Assembly (NCBI RefSeq): GCF_000155595.1
Contig: NZ_DS989904.1
Location: 4,643,987 to 4,707,986, forward strand
DNA: 64,000 nt
DNA from: Synechococcus sp. PCC 7335
GTDB taxonomy: Bacteria; Cyanobacteriota; Cyanobacteriia; Phormidesmidales; Phormidesmidaceae
Direction: 5' to 3'
The position numbers were made by a program, and so were the translations under genes. The notes under the pieces were generated by a model. The model was not told the origin of the DNA. It made no database searches and saw only the letters and a program-made list of their open reading frames with translations. Below are positions 1 through 9,825 of this stretch, piece after piece (position 1 is the first letter of the stretch; each line of letters opens with the position of its first letter).

Positions 1-1332
1 CTCTACGATGGCGCAGGGGGCGTTGGTATGGGCTCGATGTTCAGACGACTCATCTATGCCTTTGAGATCGGTTCACTCAAACCGCTGATTTCTAACTATT
101 TCACTGCCGATTCTAAAATTCACTATCACCGTAATATCAGGGAACGAGCCCAGCAGATTGTGCCTTTTCTACAGCTAGATAGCGATCCTTATCTAGCCTT
201 AGTTGACGGTCGGTTTCAGTGGATTCTAGATGGGTATACGACCAGCGATCGCTACCCTTATTCCGAACCGCTCGCGCTATCATCGAACGCTAGCGAGTTC
301 CTAGCTAACACCGATCAATTGCAAGATGTTGCCCGCAATGGGACAAACTACATTCGCGACGCTGCTAAAGTCGTCATTGATGCCTACGATGGCACGCTTA
401 CCGTCTACGCTATCGATGAAACCGACCCCATCTTAGCCACTTACCAAAAAATCTTTCCGTCTTTGTTTACCCCACTAGGCGAAGCTTCAGAAGATCTGCG
501 CACCCACTTTCGCTATCCGCTTAATCTCTTTCAGATCCAGTCGCAGATGTACCGCGCCTATCATATGGAAGATACCGAAGTTTTCTACAACCAGGAAGAT
601 CTCTGGCAGCTACCTCAACAGATTGGGAACAACAACAATTCTGAGCAGATGCAGCCCTACTACGTGATTATGCGGCTGCCTAACATTGAAGGCGAAGAGT
701 TCCTTCAAATTCTCCCTTTTACCCCATCTCGTAAGGACAACATGGTTGCCTGGATGGCAGCTCGCTGTGACGGCAATAATTATGGACAACTAGTCCTCTA
801 CAAATTTCCTAAACAGGTTCTTGTCTATGGTCCCCAGCAAATAGAAGCTCGCATCGATCAAAATCCCGATATCTCAGAGCAGCTTACCCTTTGGAATCAG
901 CAAGGCTCTAGCGTGATTCGGGGCAATTTACTCGTCATCCCGGTTGATCAATCCTTGCTCTACTTTGAACCTGTCTATCTACAAGCTGATGCAGGTGCAC
1001 TTCCAGAGCTGAAGCGAGTTATCGTTGCATTCAAGAACACCATTATTATGCGCCAGACGCTGCCAGAGGCTCTAGAGGCTATCTTTGGCACACAGTCCGC
1101 TGCGGTAGACTCTGCTGACGATCCTGGTCTAGCCACCTCTACAACGCCAGCACCTGCAACGCTCGAAACGATCCCTGCTTCTCAACGCGAGCAAGTTCAA
1201 GCCGCTATCGAAGCGTATGAACAAGGACAAGTAGCCCTGCAAAACGGCGACTGGGCTACCTATGGTGAAACGCAAAAGCGTTTAGGTGCGCTATTGCAAG
1301 AGCTTGATAGTGAGGCAAGCAGAGAACCGTAG
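1..1332 (+). CDS. UPF0182 family membrane protein, C-terminal part
   Basis: The reading frame is open from the first base of the window, so this is the 3' end of a longer gene; the first in-frame ATG at 28 is not the true start. The visible 443 residues match the soluble C-terminal part of the UPF0182 family, large proteins (about 900 residues) with several N-terminal membrane helices, common in cyanobacteria and actinobacteria. Recognisable family segments are the stretch around DNMVAWMAARCDG, then LVLYKFPKQVLVYGPQQIEARI, which I read as a conserved block, and VIRGNLLVIPVDQSLLYFEP. The last 90 residues are a Thr/Ala/Pro-rich linker and a short helix, as in other members. Function is unknown. 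A weak stem-loop lies downstream, between this gene and the converging operon. Confidence 0.9.
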   Translation, partial: LYDGAGGVGMGSMFRRLIYAFEIGSLKPLISNYFTADSKIHYHRNIRERAQQIVPFLQLDSDPYLALVDGRFQWILDGYTTSDRYPYSEPLALSSNASEFLANTDQLQDVARNGTNYIRDAAKVVIDAYDGTLTVYAIDETDPILATYQKIFPSLFTPLGEASEDLRTHFRYPLNLFQIQSQMYRAYHMEDTEVFYNQEDLWQLPQQIGNNNNSEQMQPYYVIMRLPNIEGEEFLQILPFTPSRKDNMVAWMAARCDGNNYGQLVLYKFPKQVLVYGPQQIEARIDQNPDISEQLTLWNQQGSSVIRGNLLVIPVDQSLLYFEPVYLQADAGALPELKRVIVAFKNTIIMRQTLPEALEAIFGTQSAAVDSADDPGLATSTTPAPATLETIPASQREQVQAAIEAYEQGQVALQNGDWATYGETQKRLGALLQELDSEASREP

Positions 1333-1413
1333 ACTTCAAAGAACCCTGTTAACTTGGAGAAATGCGTCCTTGCGTAGGTTGCTATATATTTAGCGTGGTA
1401 TTGCTACTTGTGT

Positions 1414-1437
1414 ATTCCTCCTCTAGTCGAGAGGAAT
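1414..1437. terminator. Stem-loop between converging genes
   Basis: The arms ATTCCTCCTC (1414-1423) and GAGAGGAAT (1429-1437) pair over nine bases with one bulged C and a five-base loop. It lies between the UPF0182 gene and the end of the pix operon, which converge. There is no T-run, so intrinsic termination is only an inference from position. Confidence 0.35.
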
Positions 1438-1469
1438 CGTGCCCCAGCGCTCGGTTACCTTGGATAGGT

Positions 1470-1772
1470 TTAGGTGCTTAACAATGGCAAAAGTATTACT
1501 AGTCCCAACCCTAACAGAAAAAATAGAATCAACTTCTGAATTCTATTCCCAGGCTCTTTTTGGACCTGCAACAAGTCGTAGGCCAAGATAGTCATCGGAG
1601 CTGCGATCGCCGGTCCGATGACCAGAGATAGTATCCAGTGCCCAGACACGAACGCAATCAATAAGCCAGGAACCAACAGTAATAGCCAGGCAGCGATTGT
1701 TCTAACGTAGAACTCTTGGGTCTTAGAAGTTTTCTTGTTACTGTCTATCTTCTTAGGTGCATCAGAAGTCAT
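1470..1772 (-). CDS. Small membrane protein at the end of the pix operon
   Basis: This 100-residue protein has a polar, Lys-rich N-terminus of about 25 residues and then three hydrophobic segments (roughly residues 26-45, 47-67 and 80-99), the last at the very C-terminus. I do not recognise a family. It starts 10 bases after the stop of the repeat-tailed CheW-like gene, so it is probably the last cistron of the phototaxis operon. Whether it acts in signalling, for example as a membrane anchor, or is just co-transcribed cannot be told from the sequence. Confidence 0.7.
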   Translation of the reverse strand: MTSDAPKKIDSNKKTSKTQEFYVRTIAAWLLLLVPGLLIAFVSGHWILSLVIGPAIAAPMTILAYDLLQVQKEPGNRIQKLILFFLLGLGLVILLPLLST

Positions 1773-1782
1773 AAGAATACGT

Positions 1783-2739
1783 CTATAGGTTTTGAGAAGA
1801 TAAATCTTCTATGTTGCTGTCTGTCCCCTCGTCAATTTCGTCTAGATAAGTGATTTCTAGAGAAGGTTCCAGATCTGAAGGCGGCTCAATCTCTAAAGAG
1901 GGTTCCATATCCGAAGGCGGCTCAATTTCTAAAGAAGGTTCCGCATCTGAAGGTGGTTCAATCTCCAAAGAAGGTTCCATGTCTGAAGGCGGTTCAATCT
2001 CTAGAGAGGGTTTCGTATCTGAACCCGTATCTAAAGGAGACTCAATTTCTAGAAAGAATTCCACATCTGAAGACGGTTCAATCTCTAGAGAAGGTTCCGT
2101 GTCTAAAGGAGACTCAATTTCTGCTGTTGTGGGCTGATCGAGGGTGTCATCAGACTGCTGGTGGCCCCTCAGGATAGACGCATCAAGAATAAGTAGGGTA
2201 TGGCGATCGCCGCTCACTTCACAGTTACTAATATGAGAAATATTCCGTAGCGCTTTGGATAGTCTTTTTTCTGGGGGTAGCGGGTTGAGCTCATGGTTAG
2301 AAATTTCTACTAGATCGGGAGGCTCATGTACCGCGATTCCCCTAAGGGTTTCGTCCGTATCGCGCAGGACTATTAGGAACGGTGGATTCTGAGTAGCAGC
2401 GCCTGTAGGGTTGTTCAGATAGGTATCTGAATCCTGTTTGTCTATGTCATCACTAACTCTATTATCTATGTCCTCTTGATCAAGAGCTTCGAGACTAAGC
2501 AATTCTGACAAGTTCAAGATCTCGATACTGTACTGTGCTAGCTGGACTAACCCCATGCTGACTAAACCTCCCTGGCTAGGTGGCGGGGTAGCAACTACTT
2601 TTAAAACTTTTTCGCTGGGCAGGGCAAATGAATAGTCTTCTACTTTGAAAGTAATGTACTTGCAGATCTCATCAGCGTCATCGTCATCTGCCAAGAAGGC
2701 TGAAGGGTTAGGAATTGTCTGGTTTAAGACAGAGGTCAT
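1783..2739 (-). CDS. CheW-like protein with acidic 12-residue repeat tail
   Basis: The N-terminal half (about residues 25-200) looks like a divergent CheW coupling domain: it opens with YITFKVEDYSFALPSEKVLKV, the usual first strands of CheW, followed by VSMGLVQLAQYSIEILNLSEL and a later ILRGH-ending strand. The C-terminal part (about residues 210-305) is a low-complexity acidic tail built from a 12-residue unit close to EPSLEIEPPSDM, repeated imperfectly about eight times. CheW proteins link receptors to CheA and are normally about 150-180 residues, so the tail is an addition. The ATG overlaps the CheA stop (ATGA at 2736-2739), which indicates translational coupling. A second, conventional CheW (pixI) is encoded upstream in the operon, so this is probably an accessory coupler or scaffold. 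The CheW assignment is moderately sure; the tail's role is unknown. Confidence 0.8.
   Translation of the reverse strand: MTSVLNQTIPNPSAFLADDDDADEICKYITFKVEDYSFALPSEKVLKVVATPPPSQGGLVSMGLVQLAQYSIEILNLSELLSLEALDQEDIDNRVSDDIDKQDSDTYLNNPTGAATQNPPFLIVLRDTDETLRGIAVHEPPDLVEISNHELNPLPPEKRLSKALRNISHISNCEVSGDRHTLLILDASILRGHQQSDDTLDQPTTAEIESPLDTEPSLEIEPSSDVEFFLEIESPLDTGSDTKPSLEIEPPSDMEPSLEIEPPSDAEPSLEIEPPSDMEPSLEIEPPSDLEPSLEITYLDEIDEGTDSNIEDLSSQNL
1850..2120. repeat. 36-bp imperfect tandem repeats inside the CheW-like gene
   Basis: The region coding for the acidic tail consists of roughly seven to eight imperfect 36-bp units, each carrying a variant of AAGGTTCCATATCTGAAGG on the plus strand. The unit is a multiple of three, so copy-number changes keep the frame. 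Interior units are most alike, while those at 2030-2110 are shorter or diverged. Confidence 0.85.
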
Positions 2740-5700
2740 AAGGATTCTCCTACGGCAGTGGTCGAGGAATTTCTGTGTGATATCAGATCTTTAGATTTTT
2801 GGCTCCTAGAGGTTGAGTTGTCGATTACTTCAGCAACAGTCTGTAGGAGCTGAGGCGCCAAGTAGGGCTTGGTTAGATAGTCCGTTGCCCCAAGTGCCTG
2901 AGTGAGTTGCCGATGTTTAGTACCCTTACGAGATGTCAGCATGATAGTGGGAATAGCGGCAATAGCTGGGTTTTGCTGACGAGCTTTTAGGAACTCAAAT
3001 CCATTCATTCCAGGCATTTCAATATCACATAAAATTGCAGCAATATTAGGATGACGTTCGAGCTGTTTGAGTGCTTCTGCACCGTCTCTAGCCTGAATCA
3101 CTTGATAATTAGCCTTCAGTAGTGCTTCTTTTAAAGTGTTGCGAACTGTAATCGAATCGTCCACCGTCAGAATCAGCTTTCCAACCAGAATTGGCTCGTT
3201 CTGAGCAAAGTTCGTGTGAGCAGGTGCTTCGCTTTGGAATGTGCTAATACTATCTTTGTCCTTGTTATCTAACTCGAACTTAGCGCTACTTCCATAGCCC
3301 TCATTAGAGCCACCTGCGAAATAGCGGTCGACAACAGTCTTGGCCAGCATGCCTCCATCGAGTACTAGCGTCTGCTGCCCGTCGGGTAATATGCTGCTGC
3401 CATACACATAGTCCGGTGGCAGTATCGTCTTTTCTAGGGCGGTGATAACTAACTCTTGTTCACCTAAAAGTTGACCAACCTCTAGTCCAATCAACGTATC
3501 TTTGTGGCGCAGCAAAACGATTGGAGTAAAAGACATATTCTCAATAGTTTGACCCATTTCCCTGATCTCCATAAGGCGGTGTCTAGCTAGAGGCGTGGTG
3601 TAGTGCAGCACATCGATAAGAGAATGAATAGGGATTAGATGTTCCTCTTTGCCAGCCTGCCAGATTAGAGTCTTGCCTCCTTCCCAAACTCGCATCTGAT
3701 CTGAGCTAGGAGTGAGAATATGCTCAACCGCGTCAAAAATCAGCGCATACGTTAGACCTTTCTCGCGGCAGAGCAAGAGCTTTGCGATGGTCGAACTCGA
3801 TGGAATGTGAAGACTAAAACAGGTACCTGAGCCGGGTTTATTATCGACGGTGATCCAACCCTGGAGCGATCGCACCTGAGCCTGTACCGCATCTAGTCCG
3901 ACACCACGTCCTGAAAGATCATCAACCTCGCTGGCGGTAGAAAATCCCGCTTCGAACAACAAATCTATTGTTTGCTCCGGGGTGAGTGTAGCCGCTGCTG
4001 CTGTTGTAATAATCTGAGTATCTATAGCCTTTTGGCGAATCTTCTCTAGATTCAACCCCTGTCCGTCATCTCTGACGTTAATCACCAAATGGCGGCCCTC
4101 TTGCAGAGCTTCAATGGTGATCTTACCAATAGCAGGTTTGTTATTCTGTTGCCTGCGTTCAGCCGATTCAATACCATGATCGAAGGCGTTGCGAAACAGA
4201 TGCAGCAAAGGATCGTAGAGCTTATCAGAAATCACTTTATCTACCAGCACATCGCCGCCGATGATGTCTAAATCAACTTGTTTGTTGTACTGACCTTTCA
4301 AACGTTCTAACGCGGATGGAAAGCGCCGGAAGATTTTTCCTAGTGGCAGCATTCTAGTTCCTACGAGGACTTCTCGGGTACCCGCTAATAACTGCTTTTG
4401 CCTCGTTAGCTCCTGCCCCGAGCGCGAAACGAAAAGCTCGATAGCTTCAACAATTTCTGACTGTTGAAGCATTTCTTCTAAGAAAGATTGTGAAAGTAGC
4501 TGTATATCGCTGTATTGATCTAGTTCTATAGAATCAAAGTGACTAAGATAGCTTTCTGAAAACTGGCTAGTGTTTGGGCTCACAGACTGAGTCGAAGGCT
4601 GGCTTAAAGGCTGCGTTTGAAATTGATTGATAGGCTTGTTCAAATGCTCTCGCTGATCGGCAATCCGTTCTAGAAGCGTTTTAATCAAAGCCGTTAGCTG
4701 ATCGTTGTACAGCGCTTGTCGGTTATGGTGAGTGAGTAGTTCACCTACAAATTGACTAAGCTGATCGAGATCTTTGATTGTCGTACGAATAGTCGCATTT
4801 TGGCTCGAGGCAGCCATGCTAGGCGTTGCCAGGGCAGTCTCGACTGCAGTCGGCCTTTTTGATTCCTCGGGTGAGGACATCGCTGAAAGATTTTCATGCT
4901 CCTTAGAATCTGAAGGAGCAATATCTCTATCTTCTAGGTCAGCGCTATCTTCTGGTTCATCGTCAAACTCATCATCGAATTCATCAAAGAACTCACAACC
5001 ATCATCCTCATCACTATCAGGAATGCTATCAACGAGGGTGCTATCGATAGAAATATCTGGTAACGCTTCTATCTTTTCATCCTCTAACTTGAGCACAGAA
5101 CTAGAACTTTGACTAGCTGCTTGATCAGGCGCTTCAATGACTTGTGTTGTAGTCGATTCTTGTGAAAAAAGCGTTCTTCGAACGGTTTGGGTGAGCGCTG
5201 CCCAGACCGTATGGAATAAGGTTGAATTCTCCTGCTGGGTTGTGTTGTTGGATTTGCGATCTAGCTGTGTATCTGTCGGGGAGAGTGACTGCTCAAAGCT
5301 ATCACTCATCTGTCCACAGAACGCCAGCAAAGCGTCTGAAGGTTGACCACCCTGTTCGCGATCGCCTGCGATTACCGCGCTATGAGCTGCTTGATAGTTG
5401 GCCAAAGCAACCGGTGCGATCTCTAATACACGATCAGGGCTTTTCTCTAGCGCGCTTAGTGTAGCCGTAGCAATATCACCGAATCCGGGCAGATTCAAGG
5501 ACTCTGAAAGACCTAGAAAAACCTCGGCCTGGGTCCCTAAAAGTTCTAAAAGCTCATCTGCATCTGGCTCTTCTAAAGCTTCTTCTAACGTTTGTAGCCG
5601 CTGTGCTACCCCGACTTCAAATATGGACTGGGTCATGTCGAACCCCAGCTCACTTGAAGTTGGCAAATGGCCCCCCTGACCAAAGCGATCGCCTAAAATA

Positions 5701-6092
5701 TCTTGAAATTTAGTGACGACCACCGCCATCCGATCAAGAATATCGGCCTCATCAACCTGAGCACCTGATAGCCGCGCTGACATCAGCAGCTTTAAGCAAT
5801 CGTAGCCTCGAAAGATCAACCCTTCCATCTCAACACTGATCACGGTGTCCGGATAGCATAATGCTTTGAAGACATCTTCTAAAGAATGGGTTGTCTTCTT
5901 AATAGCATCGAGTCCAACACTAGCTGCAGCACCTTTGAGCGTATGAGAGGCACGCATCAGATTGTGAACTTTTTGAACGCTGAATTCTTCTCTAATATTT
6001 TGCAGCTCAGTATCTATTGTTTCTAGAAGTTCAGTGGCTTCTTGCAAAAAGTACTGATAGGTTTGATCAGAAGCCGAGATATCTGTAGTCAT
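2736..6092 (-). CDS. pixL: CheA-type hybrid histidine kinase (PixL-like)
   Basis: This 1118-residue protein is the histidine kinase of the phototaxis pathway. An HPt domain fills residues 1 to about 110, with the phosphorylatable histidine in SHTLKG (His50). A long acidic linker (about 250-430) includes a DEFDDEFDDE-like patch. A short dimerisation region is followed by the kinase ATPase domain at about 610-790: N box RNAFDHG near residue 635, G1 DDGQG, G2 GRGVGLDAV. A CheW-like domain (about 790-930) and a C-terminal receiver complete it; the receiver phospho-acceptor is Asp1023 in CDIEMPG and its conserved lysine is in YLTKPY. This hybrid CheA-REC layout is that of PixL in Synechocystis. 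It follows pixJ after 140 bases and overlaps the next coupler by four bases. Confidence 0.95.
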   Translation of the reverse strand: MTTDISASDQTYQYFLQEATELLETIDTELQNIREEFSVQKVHNLMRASHTLKGAAASVGLDAIKKTTHSLEDVFKALCYPDTVISVEMEGLIFRGYDCLKLLMSARLSGAQVDEADILDRMAVVVTKFQDILGDRFGQGGHLPTSSELGFDMTQSIFEVGVAQRLQTLEEALEEPDADELLELLGTQAEVFLGLSESLNLPGFGDIATATLSALEKSPDRVLEIAPVALANYQAAHSAVIAGDREQGGQPSDALLAFCGQMSDSFEQSLSPTDTQLDRKSNNTTQQENSTLFHTVWAALTQTVRRTLFSQESTTTQVIEAPDQAASQSSSSVLKLEDEKIEALPDISIDSTLVDSIPDSDEDDGCEFFDEFDDEFDDEPEDSADLEDRDIAPSDSKEHENLSAMSSPEESKRPTAVETALATPSMAASSQNATIRTTIKDLDQLSQFVGELLTHHNRQALYNDQLTALIKTLLERIADQREHLNKPINQFQTQPLSQPSTQSVSPNTSQFSESYLSHFDSIELDQYSDIQLLSQSFLEEMLQQSEIVEAIELFVSRSGQELTRQKQLLAGTREVLVGTRMLPLGKIFRRFPSALERLKGQYNKQVDLDIIGGDVLVDKVISDKLYDPLLHLFRNAFDHGIESAERRQQNNKPAIGKITIEALQEGRHLVINVRDDGQGLNLEKIRQKAIDTQIITTAAAATLTPEQTIDLLFEAGFSTASEVDDLSGRGVGLDAVQAQVRSLQGWITVDNKPGSGTCFSLHIPSSSTIAKLLLCREKGLTYALIFDAVEHILTPSSDQMRVWEGGKTLIWQAGKEEHLIPIHSLIDVLHYTTPLARHRLMEIREMGQTIENMSFTPIVLLRHKDTLIGLEVGQLLGEQELVITALEKTILPPDYVYGSSILPDGQQTLVLDGGMLAKTVVDRYFAGGSNEGYGSSAKFELDNKDKDSISTFQSEAPAHTNFAQNEPILVGKLILTVDDSITVRNTLKEALLKANYQVIQARDGAEALKQLERHPNIAAILCDIEMPGMNGFEFLKARQQNPAIAAIPTIMLTSRKGTKHRQLTQALGATDYLTKPYLAPQLLQTVAEVIDNSTSRSQKSKDLISHRNSSTTAVGESL

Positions 6093-6189
6093 GAGATGGC
6101 CTAAACCTAAAGAGCTGGCAGTTGAAAGGAGCGTTGAAAGAAACGCAGGTCTGAGTCAAGTGGGTTATTAGAAGCTTTAGCGTTGTCCA

Positions 6190-6220
6190 CACCATTAGGA
6201 ACCCATTATCCCTAATGGTG
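6190..6220. other. Perfect 10-bp stem-loop between pixJ and pixL
   Basis: CACCATTAGG (6190-6199) and CCTAATGGTG (6211-6220) are perfect inverted repeats with an 11-base loop, starting 13 bases after the pixJ stop. No T-run follows on the transcribed strand, so a processing or mRNA-stability element that sets the receptor-to-kinase ratio is more likely than a full terminator. This is inference. Confidence 0.6.
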
Positions 6221-6232
6221 CTAGTCAAGGTC

Positions 6233-9200
6233 TTATTCGACTTTGAATTTACCAGCGTTAGATTGCAGCGTGGCGGCTGTCTCTAATACCTGCTGGATAG
6301 ACTGAGCCAAGTCGGTAGAGCTTTCGGAAGTTTGTTCAGCAATCTTTGTAGCATCACTCATCGTTTGGGTAACGTGCTTAAATTCGTCAGCTTGCTTATG
6401 TGTTGTTTGAGTGATATCTCCAATCAGCTGACTGATTTGACTAGTCGCTTCAACAATTGCGGTAAGGTTCTGCCGGGCGTCGGTCACCATATCAGTACCT
6501 TGAGCAACCTGTTGAATGCCTGTTTCCATTGCGGTAGAAACTTCTGCGGTGCCGACCTGAATTTCTTGGACAAATTGCTCGATTTCAGTGGCCGCGGCCG
6601 CTGACTGACGAGCAAGCGATCGCACTTCATCTGCCACCACTGCAAATCCTCGGCCATACTCCCCAGCACGAGTAGCTTCGATAGAAGCATTTAGCGCTAG
6701 TAGCTGAGTTTGCGTTGTGAAGTTGCTAATCAGGCTGACAATCTTAGAAACCTTTTGGGAAGATTCACTCAATCGCTTGATTCGCTGATTAGTTTCGGCC
6801 ACCGTCGAGCGGATAGCCATAATCCCATCTACAGTGCGGTTCATAGCAGCGTCACCTTGCTGCACAATCTGGTTGGTTTGTTCAGTTGCAGCTTCTACCT
6901 GCTGAGCGTCTTTAGCCACCGCTTCGGTAGAGTTCATCATTTCTTGAACGCGATCTAGCGCCTGCCCTAGCGATTTTGCCTGCTGCTGTGCCCGCTGTTT
7001 TACAGCGTCAGCAGAAGTTTCACTGAGCTTAGAGGTTTCACTCACCTTATCTGCCGCCGCCTGTACCTGTAAAACAATTTTTTGCAGGCTTTGAAGTGTG
7101 CTGTTATAGGCACTTGCCACCGTACCTACCTGGGTTTCTGTGACCTGAGCGCGGACAGTCAGATCACCTTGAAGTGCTGGCCCAACCGCCTGCAACAGCT
7201 GAATCACCTGTTGCTGAAGCTGCTCTTTAGACGCTTTCTCCCGCTCGGCAGTTTCGGTGAGTTTCACCGTCTGTGCCTGCACCTGAGTAAGATAATCAAC
7301 CTGCTGCATCGCAACTCCTAGCTGCAGGCTAACCTGTTTAAGAGCGTTAGTCTCGCTTTCTGCCCAGGAACGAGGCTCTCCCTTTTGATAAACGCTTAAC
7401 AAGCCCCAAAGGCGGCCTTCTTTGAAAACGGGTGCTGTCATATAAGCGTTGATTTCATTAGCTTCAAGCATCTCAATCTCCAAAGGAGCATGATTTGCCG
7501 CATAGATATTGTTGACGATTAGCTGTTCTTGGTTACGATATGGCCCTCCCTCACTTTCTTTTAGATCGGTCTTTGGCCAAATGGCTGATAGCGTTTGGCC
7601 AAGGCCAGTATCTTCCAAATCCTTTGAGCGCGATGGGTAGAGTAAATCGTGACTCCAGTCATCATTGAAGCAATAAATTGCTATGCGATCGCACTTTAGT
7701 ATCTGCTTTAGCCCTCGATGTATAGTTTGAAAAATTTGCTCAGTATCTTTAGCCTGTAGAATCTGAGGTACCAGTTCAGAGACCGCACGTCCCATCTGAG
7801 CTGTTTTAGTCATCTCAGTCGACTGCGCCTGTAGCTGAGCAATGTAGTCGGCCCCCTTTAGACTAGCCTCCATTTGACGACTGATTTCTTGTAGAACCTT
7901 GACATCGCTCTCTAGCCAATGCCGAGGGCCGCTGTGCTGAAACGTACTCAACAAACCCCAGAGTTTACCGCCTTGTCTAATCGCAACAATCAAGAAGGAC
8001 CTGACTTTGAAATACTCTAGGGTTTGAATATGGCACTCGCTCAAACCCGCCGTATAGATATCGTCCGCTAGAAAAGGCTGCTCGGTATTTTGAAATCTTC
8101 CGCCTTGATGCTTTTGCACATAGGTATCTTCCCAAGCACTGCCTACCAGATTTGGCCAGCCACTCGCGTGAGACTCATAGATAAAATCGCCAAAATAGTT
8201 TGGACGAAACTTGTAGATACAAACATGTTCTACATTCAACAGCTGACGAACCTCTTCTACAGCCGTCTGATAAATCTTTTCAGTATAGGCAGTATTACTG
8301 ATCTTGTTGATAATTTCTGGGAGCGCTTCCTGATTTTCAGCAGCCCTATCCATCTCTGCTAGCAGCTCTGATTGATGCAAACTAACACCGACTAGATCGC
8401 CTACTTGAGATAGCAGGCGGATGTCGTTCTCTTCCCAATGGCGAGCACCACTATGCTGGTATGCACCTAGTAGGCCCCAAAGCTTCTGCCCTCGATAGAT
8501 TGCAACAATTGCGCATGCCTGAATACCAAAGTCCGTAAGATTCTCCATGTGGCACGGCGATAGACTCGAATTTCGCTCTACCTGATGAACCACGAAGGGC
8601 TTGCTTTGACGAAAGATACCACCCTCTTGGCTTTGTAGGTGGCTATCTTCTAGAACAACATCTAGCATCGGCTCTAATCCTCCGACCTTCGATTCAAAAA
8701 CGAATTGAAGACTGTAGTCTTGGCGAAACTGGCAAATAGCAACACGCTCCACTTTCAAGAATTTTCTAAGGTCTTTGGTGGTGCTCTTGAAAAGAGTTTC
8801 TTGATCTGATATCTGTCGAAGTTTGCGACTTAAGGTAGTCAGTAGCTGTCGCTCAGATTCGAAGCTCAAAGGCAAAAGATTGACCTGTAGCTCGCTGGCT
8901 ACTAGGTACAAAAAGCTAATCTCGTTCTCATTCCATTGTCTGGGCGCACTGCACTGTTGGACAACGAGTAGACCCCAAAGCTGATCTTCTAGAAAAATAG
9001 GTAGGCTTAGACTAGCTTTTGTCTGAAACTGATTAAACAGCTGCATCTGGTAGGGCGTGACAGTTGCCTCAGAAGTATCGGTGATTACCACTGATGGCCG
9101 CTGCTTGTAGCTTTCTAGATTGCTTTCACCAAAGGCGATCGCCGGTAGAGACCTACCTAGCATTGGACTATAGTCAGAGCTTCGAGATTCCGCAACAACG

Positions 9201-9595
9201 GTGCCTAGAGCTTCAGACTGAAACTGATAGATAAGAGCTCTTTCTACCTGAAAACGCTTACGAAGTTCAGTTACAGAAATTTGATAAAGGTTGTCAATAC
9301 TAGTTGCAAGGGCCATGCGATTGGCTATCGAAAAGGCTCGCTTCCCTTCCTTCTGTGATAGATGTTGAGTAAATTGCGACAAGGATAGATCGACAGAAGG
9401 CTGTGCTAACACGGCCTCTATAGAAGCAGTATCAATCTCTTGCGTTTCCTCTTCAGTTTCAATATCTTCCGACATCAGTACGGGCTCGACTGTTCCTTCA
9501 CTATTCAATTCTTGAAGAGAATCGTTTTCCTCATGTGAGGAATCAACATTTTCAATTTCGTGAGATCCGTTGCGAGCGGCGTTAGCTATGGTCAT
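6233..9595 (-). CDS. pixJ: Soluble multi-GAF methyl-accepting photoreceptor (PixJ-like cyanobacteriochrome)
   Basis: This 1120-residue protein has an acidic N-terminal region (1-70), four consecutive GAF domains (about 95-240, 255-415, 430-590 and 610-765), a HAMP-like linker (about 785-850) and an MCP signalling domain to the end, with the conserved hairpin tip [20 protein letters not shown]2 and GAF3 carry the Cys-His pair that attaches a bilin in cyanobacteriochromes: Cys348 in SPCHMENL and Cys521 in [11 protein letters not shown]3 also has the WEDTY and QGGRF segments typical of this class. Neither has an obvious DXCF second cysteine. GAF1 and GAF4 have YQ and LE at the Cys-His position and are unlikely to bind bilin. 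No transmembrane segment is present, unlike Synechocystis PixJ1, so the receptor should be cytoplasmic. Its place between pixI and pixL supports a phototaxis role; the colour sensed cannot be predicted safely. Confidence 0.93.
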   Translation of the reverse strand: MTIANAARNGSHEIENVDSSHEENDSLQELNSEGTVEPVLMSEDIETEEETQEIDTASIEAVLAQPSVDLSLSQFTQHLSQKEGKRAFSIANRMALATSIDNLYQISVTELRKRFQVERALIYQFQSEALGTVVAESRSSDYSPMLGRSLPAIAFGESNLESYKQRPSVVITDTSEATVTPYQMQLFNQFQTKASLSLPIFLEDQLWGLLVVQQCSAPRQWNENEISFLYLVASELQVNLLPLSFESERQLLTTLSRKLRQISDQETLFKSTTKDLRKFLKVERVAICQFRQDYSLQFVFESKVGGLEPMLDVVLEDSHLQSQEGGIFRQSKPFVVHQVERNSSLSPCHMENLTDFGIQACAIVAIYRGQKLWGLLGAYQHSGARHWEENDIRLLSQVGDLVGVSLHQSELLAEMDRAAENQEALPEIINKISNTAYTEKIYQTAVEEVRQLLNVEHVCIYKFRPNYFGDFIYESHASGWPNLVGSAWEDTYVQKHQGGRFQNTEQPFLADDIYTAGLSECHIQTLEYFKVRSFLIVAIRQGGKLWGLLSTFQHSGPRHWLESDVKVLQEISRQMEASLKGADYIAQLQAQSTEMTKTAQMGRAVSELVPQILQAKDTEQIFQTIHRGLKQILKCDRIAIYCFNDDWSHDLLYPSRSKDLEDTGLGQTLSAIWPKTDLKESEGGPYRNQEQLIVNNIYAANHAPLEIEMLEANEINAYMTAPVFKEGRLWGLLSVYQKGEPRSWAESETNALKQVSLQLGVAMQQVDYLTQVQAQTVKLTETAEREKASKEQLQQQVIQLLQAVGPALQGDLTVRAQVTETQVGTVASAYNSTLQSLQKIVLQVQAAADKVSETSKLSETSADAVKQRAQQQAKSLGQALDRVQEMMNSTEAVAKDAQQVEAATEQTNQIVQQGDAAMNRTVDGIMAIRSTVAETNQRIKRLSESSQKVSKIVSLISNFTTQTQLLALNASIEATRAGEYGRGFAVVADEVRSLARQSAAAATEIEQFVQEIQVGTAEVSTAMETGIQQVAQGTDMVTDARQNLTAIVEATSQISQLIGDITQTTHKQADEFKHVTQTMSDATKIAEQTSESSTDLAQSIQQVLETAATLQSNAGKFKVE

Positions 9596-9825
9596 TGTTA
9601 GTCTCTACTAGAATTAATTTGAAATTTGGGAGGTGATTATGCATTTAGCCGCCGGGTGCAGCTAGATTCGAAAAAAGGTCGTCGCAGTCGACAAATGAGA
9701 AGATGTCGTGAGTCATTTTGCCTACTATTGTGTAAGCTAATTATCTGGTAAGCGCCGATTGAAGCAACGCATATTGGAGCAAAGCAAGTAGCGCTGAAGC
9801 AAGCAACTGCTGCAATTCAAGCCCA

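Noticed and set aside
1-1332. Truncated or decayed UPF0182 gene
   Set aside because: The frame is open to the window edge and the visible part has conserved family segments, so it is simply cut by the window.
1850-2120. CRISPR array, because of 36-bp units
   Set aside because: The units are contiguous and imperfect, with no spacers, lie inside a coding sequence and code for a regular protein repeat.
1850-2137. A plus-strand open frame with a Ser/Gly/Glu-rich repeat protein
   Set aside because: It is the reverse-strand reading of the 36-bp repeats inside the CheW-like gene; the minus-strand frame has the CheW domain, the ATGA overlap with pixL and the better context.
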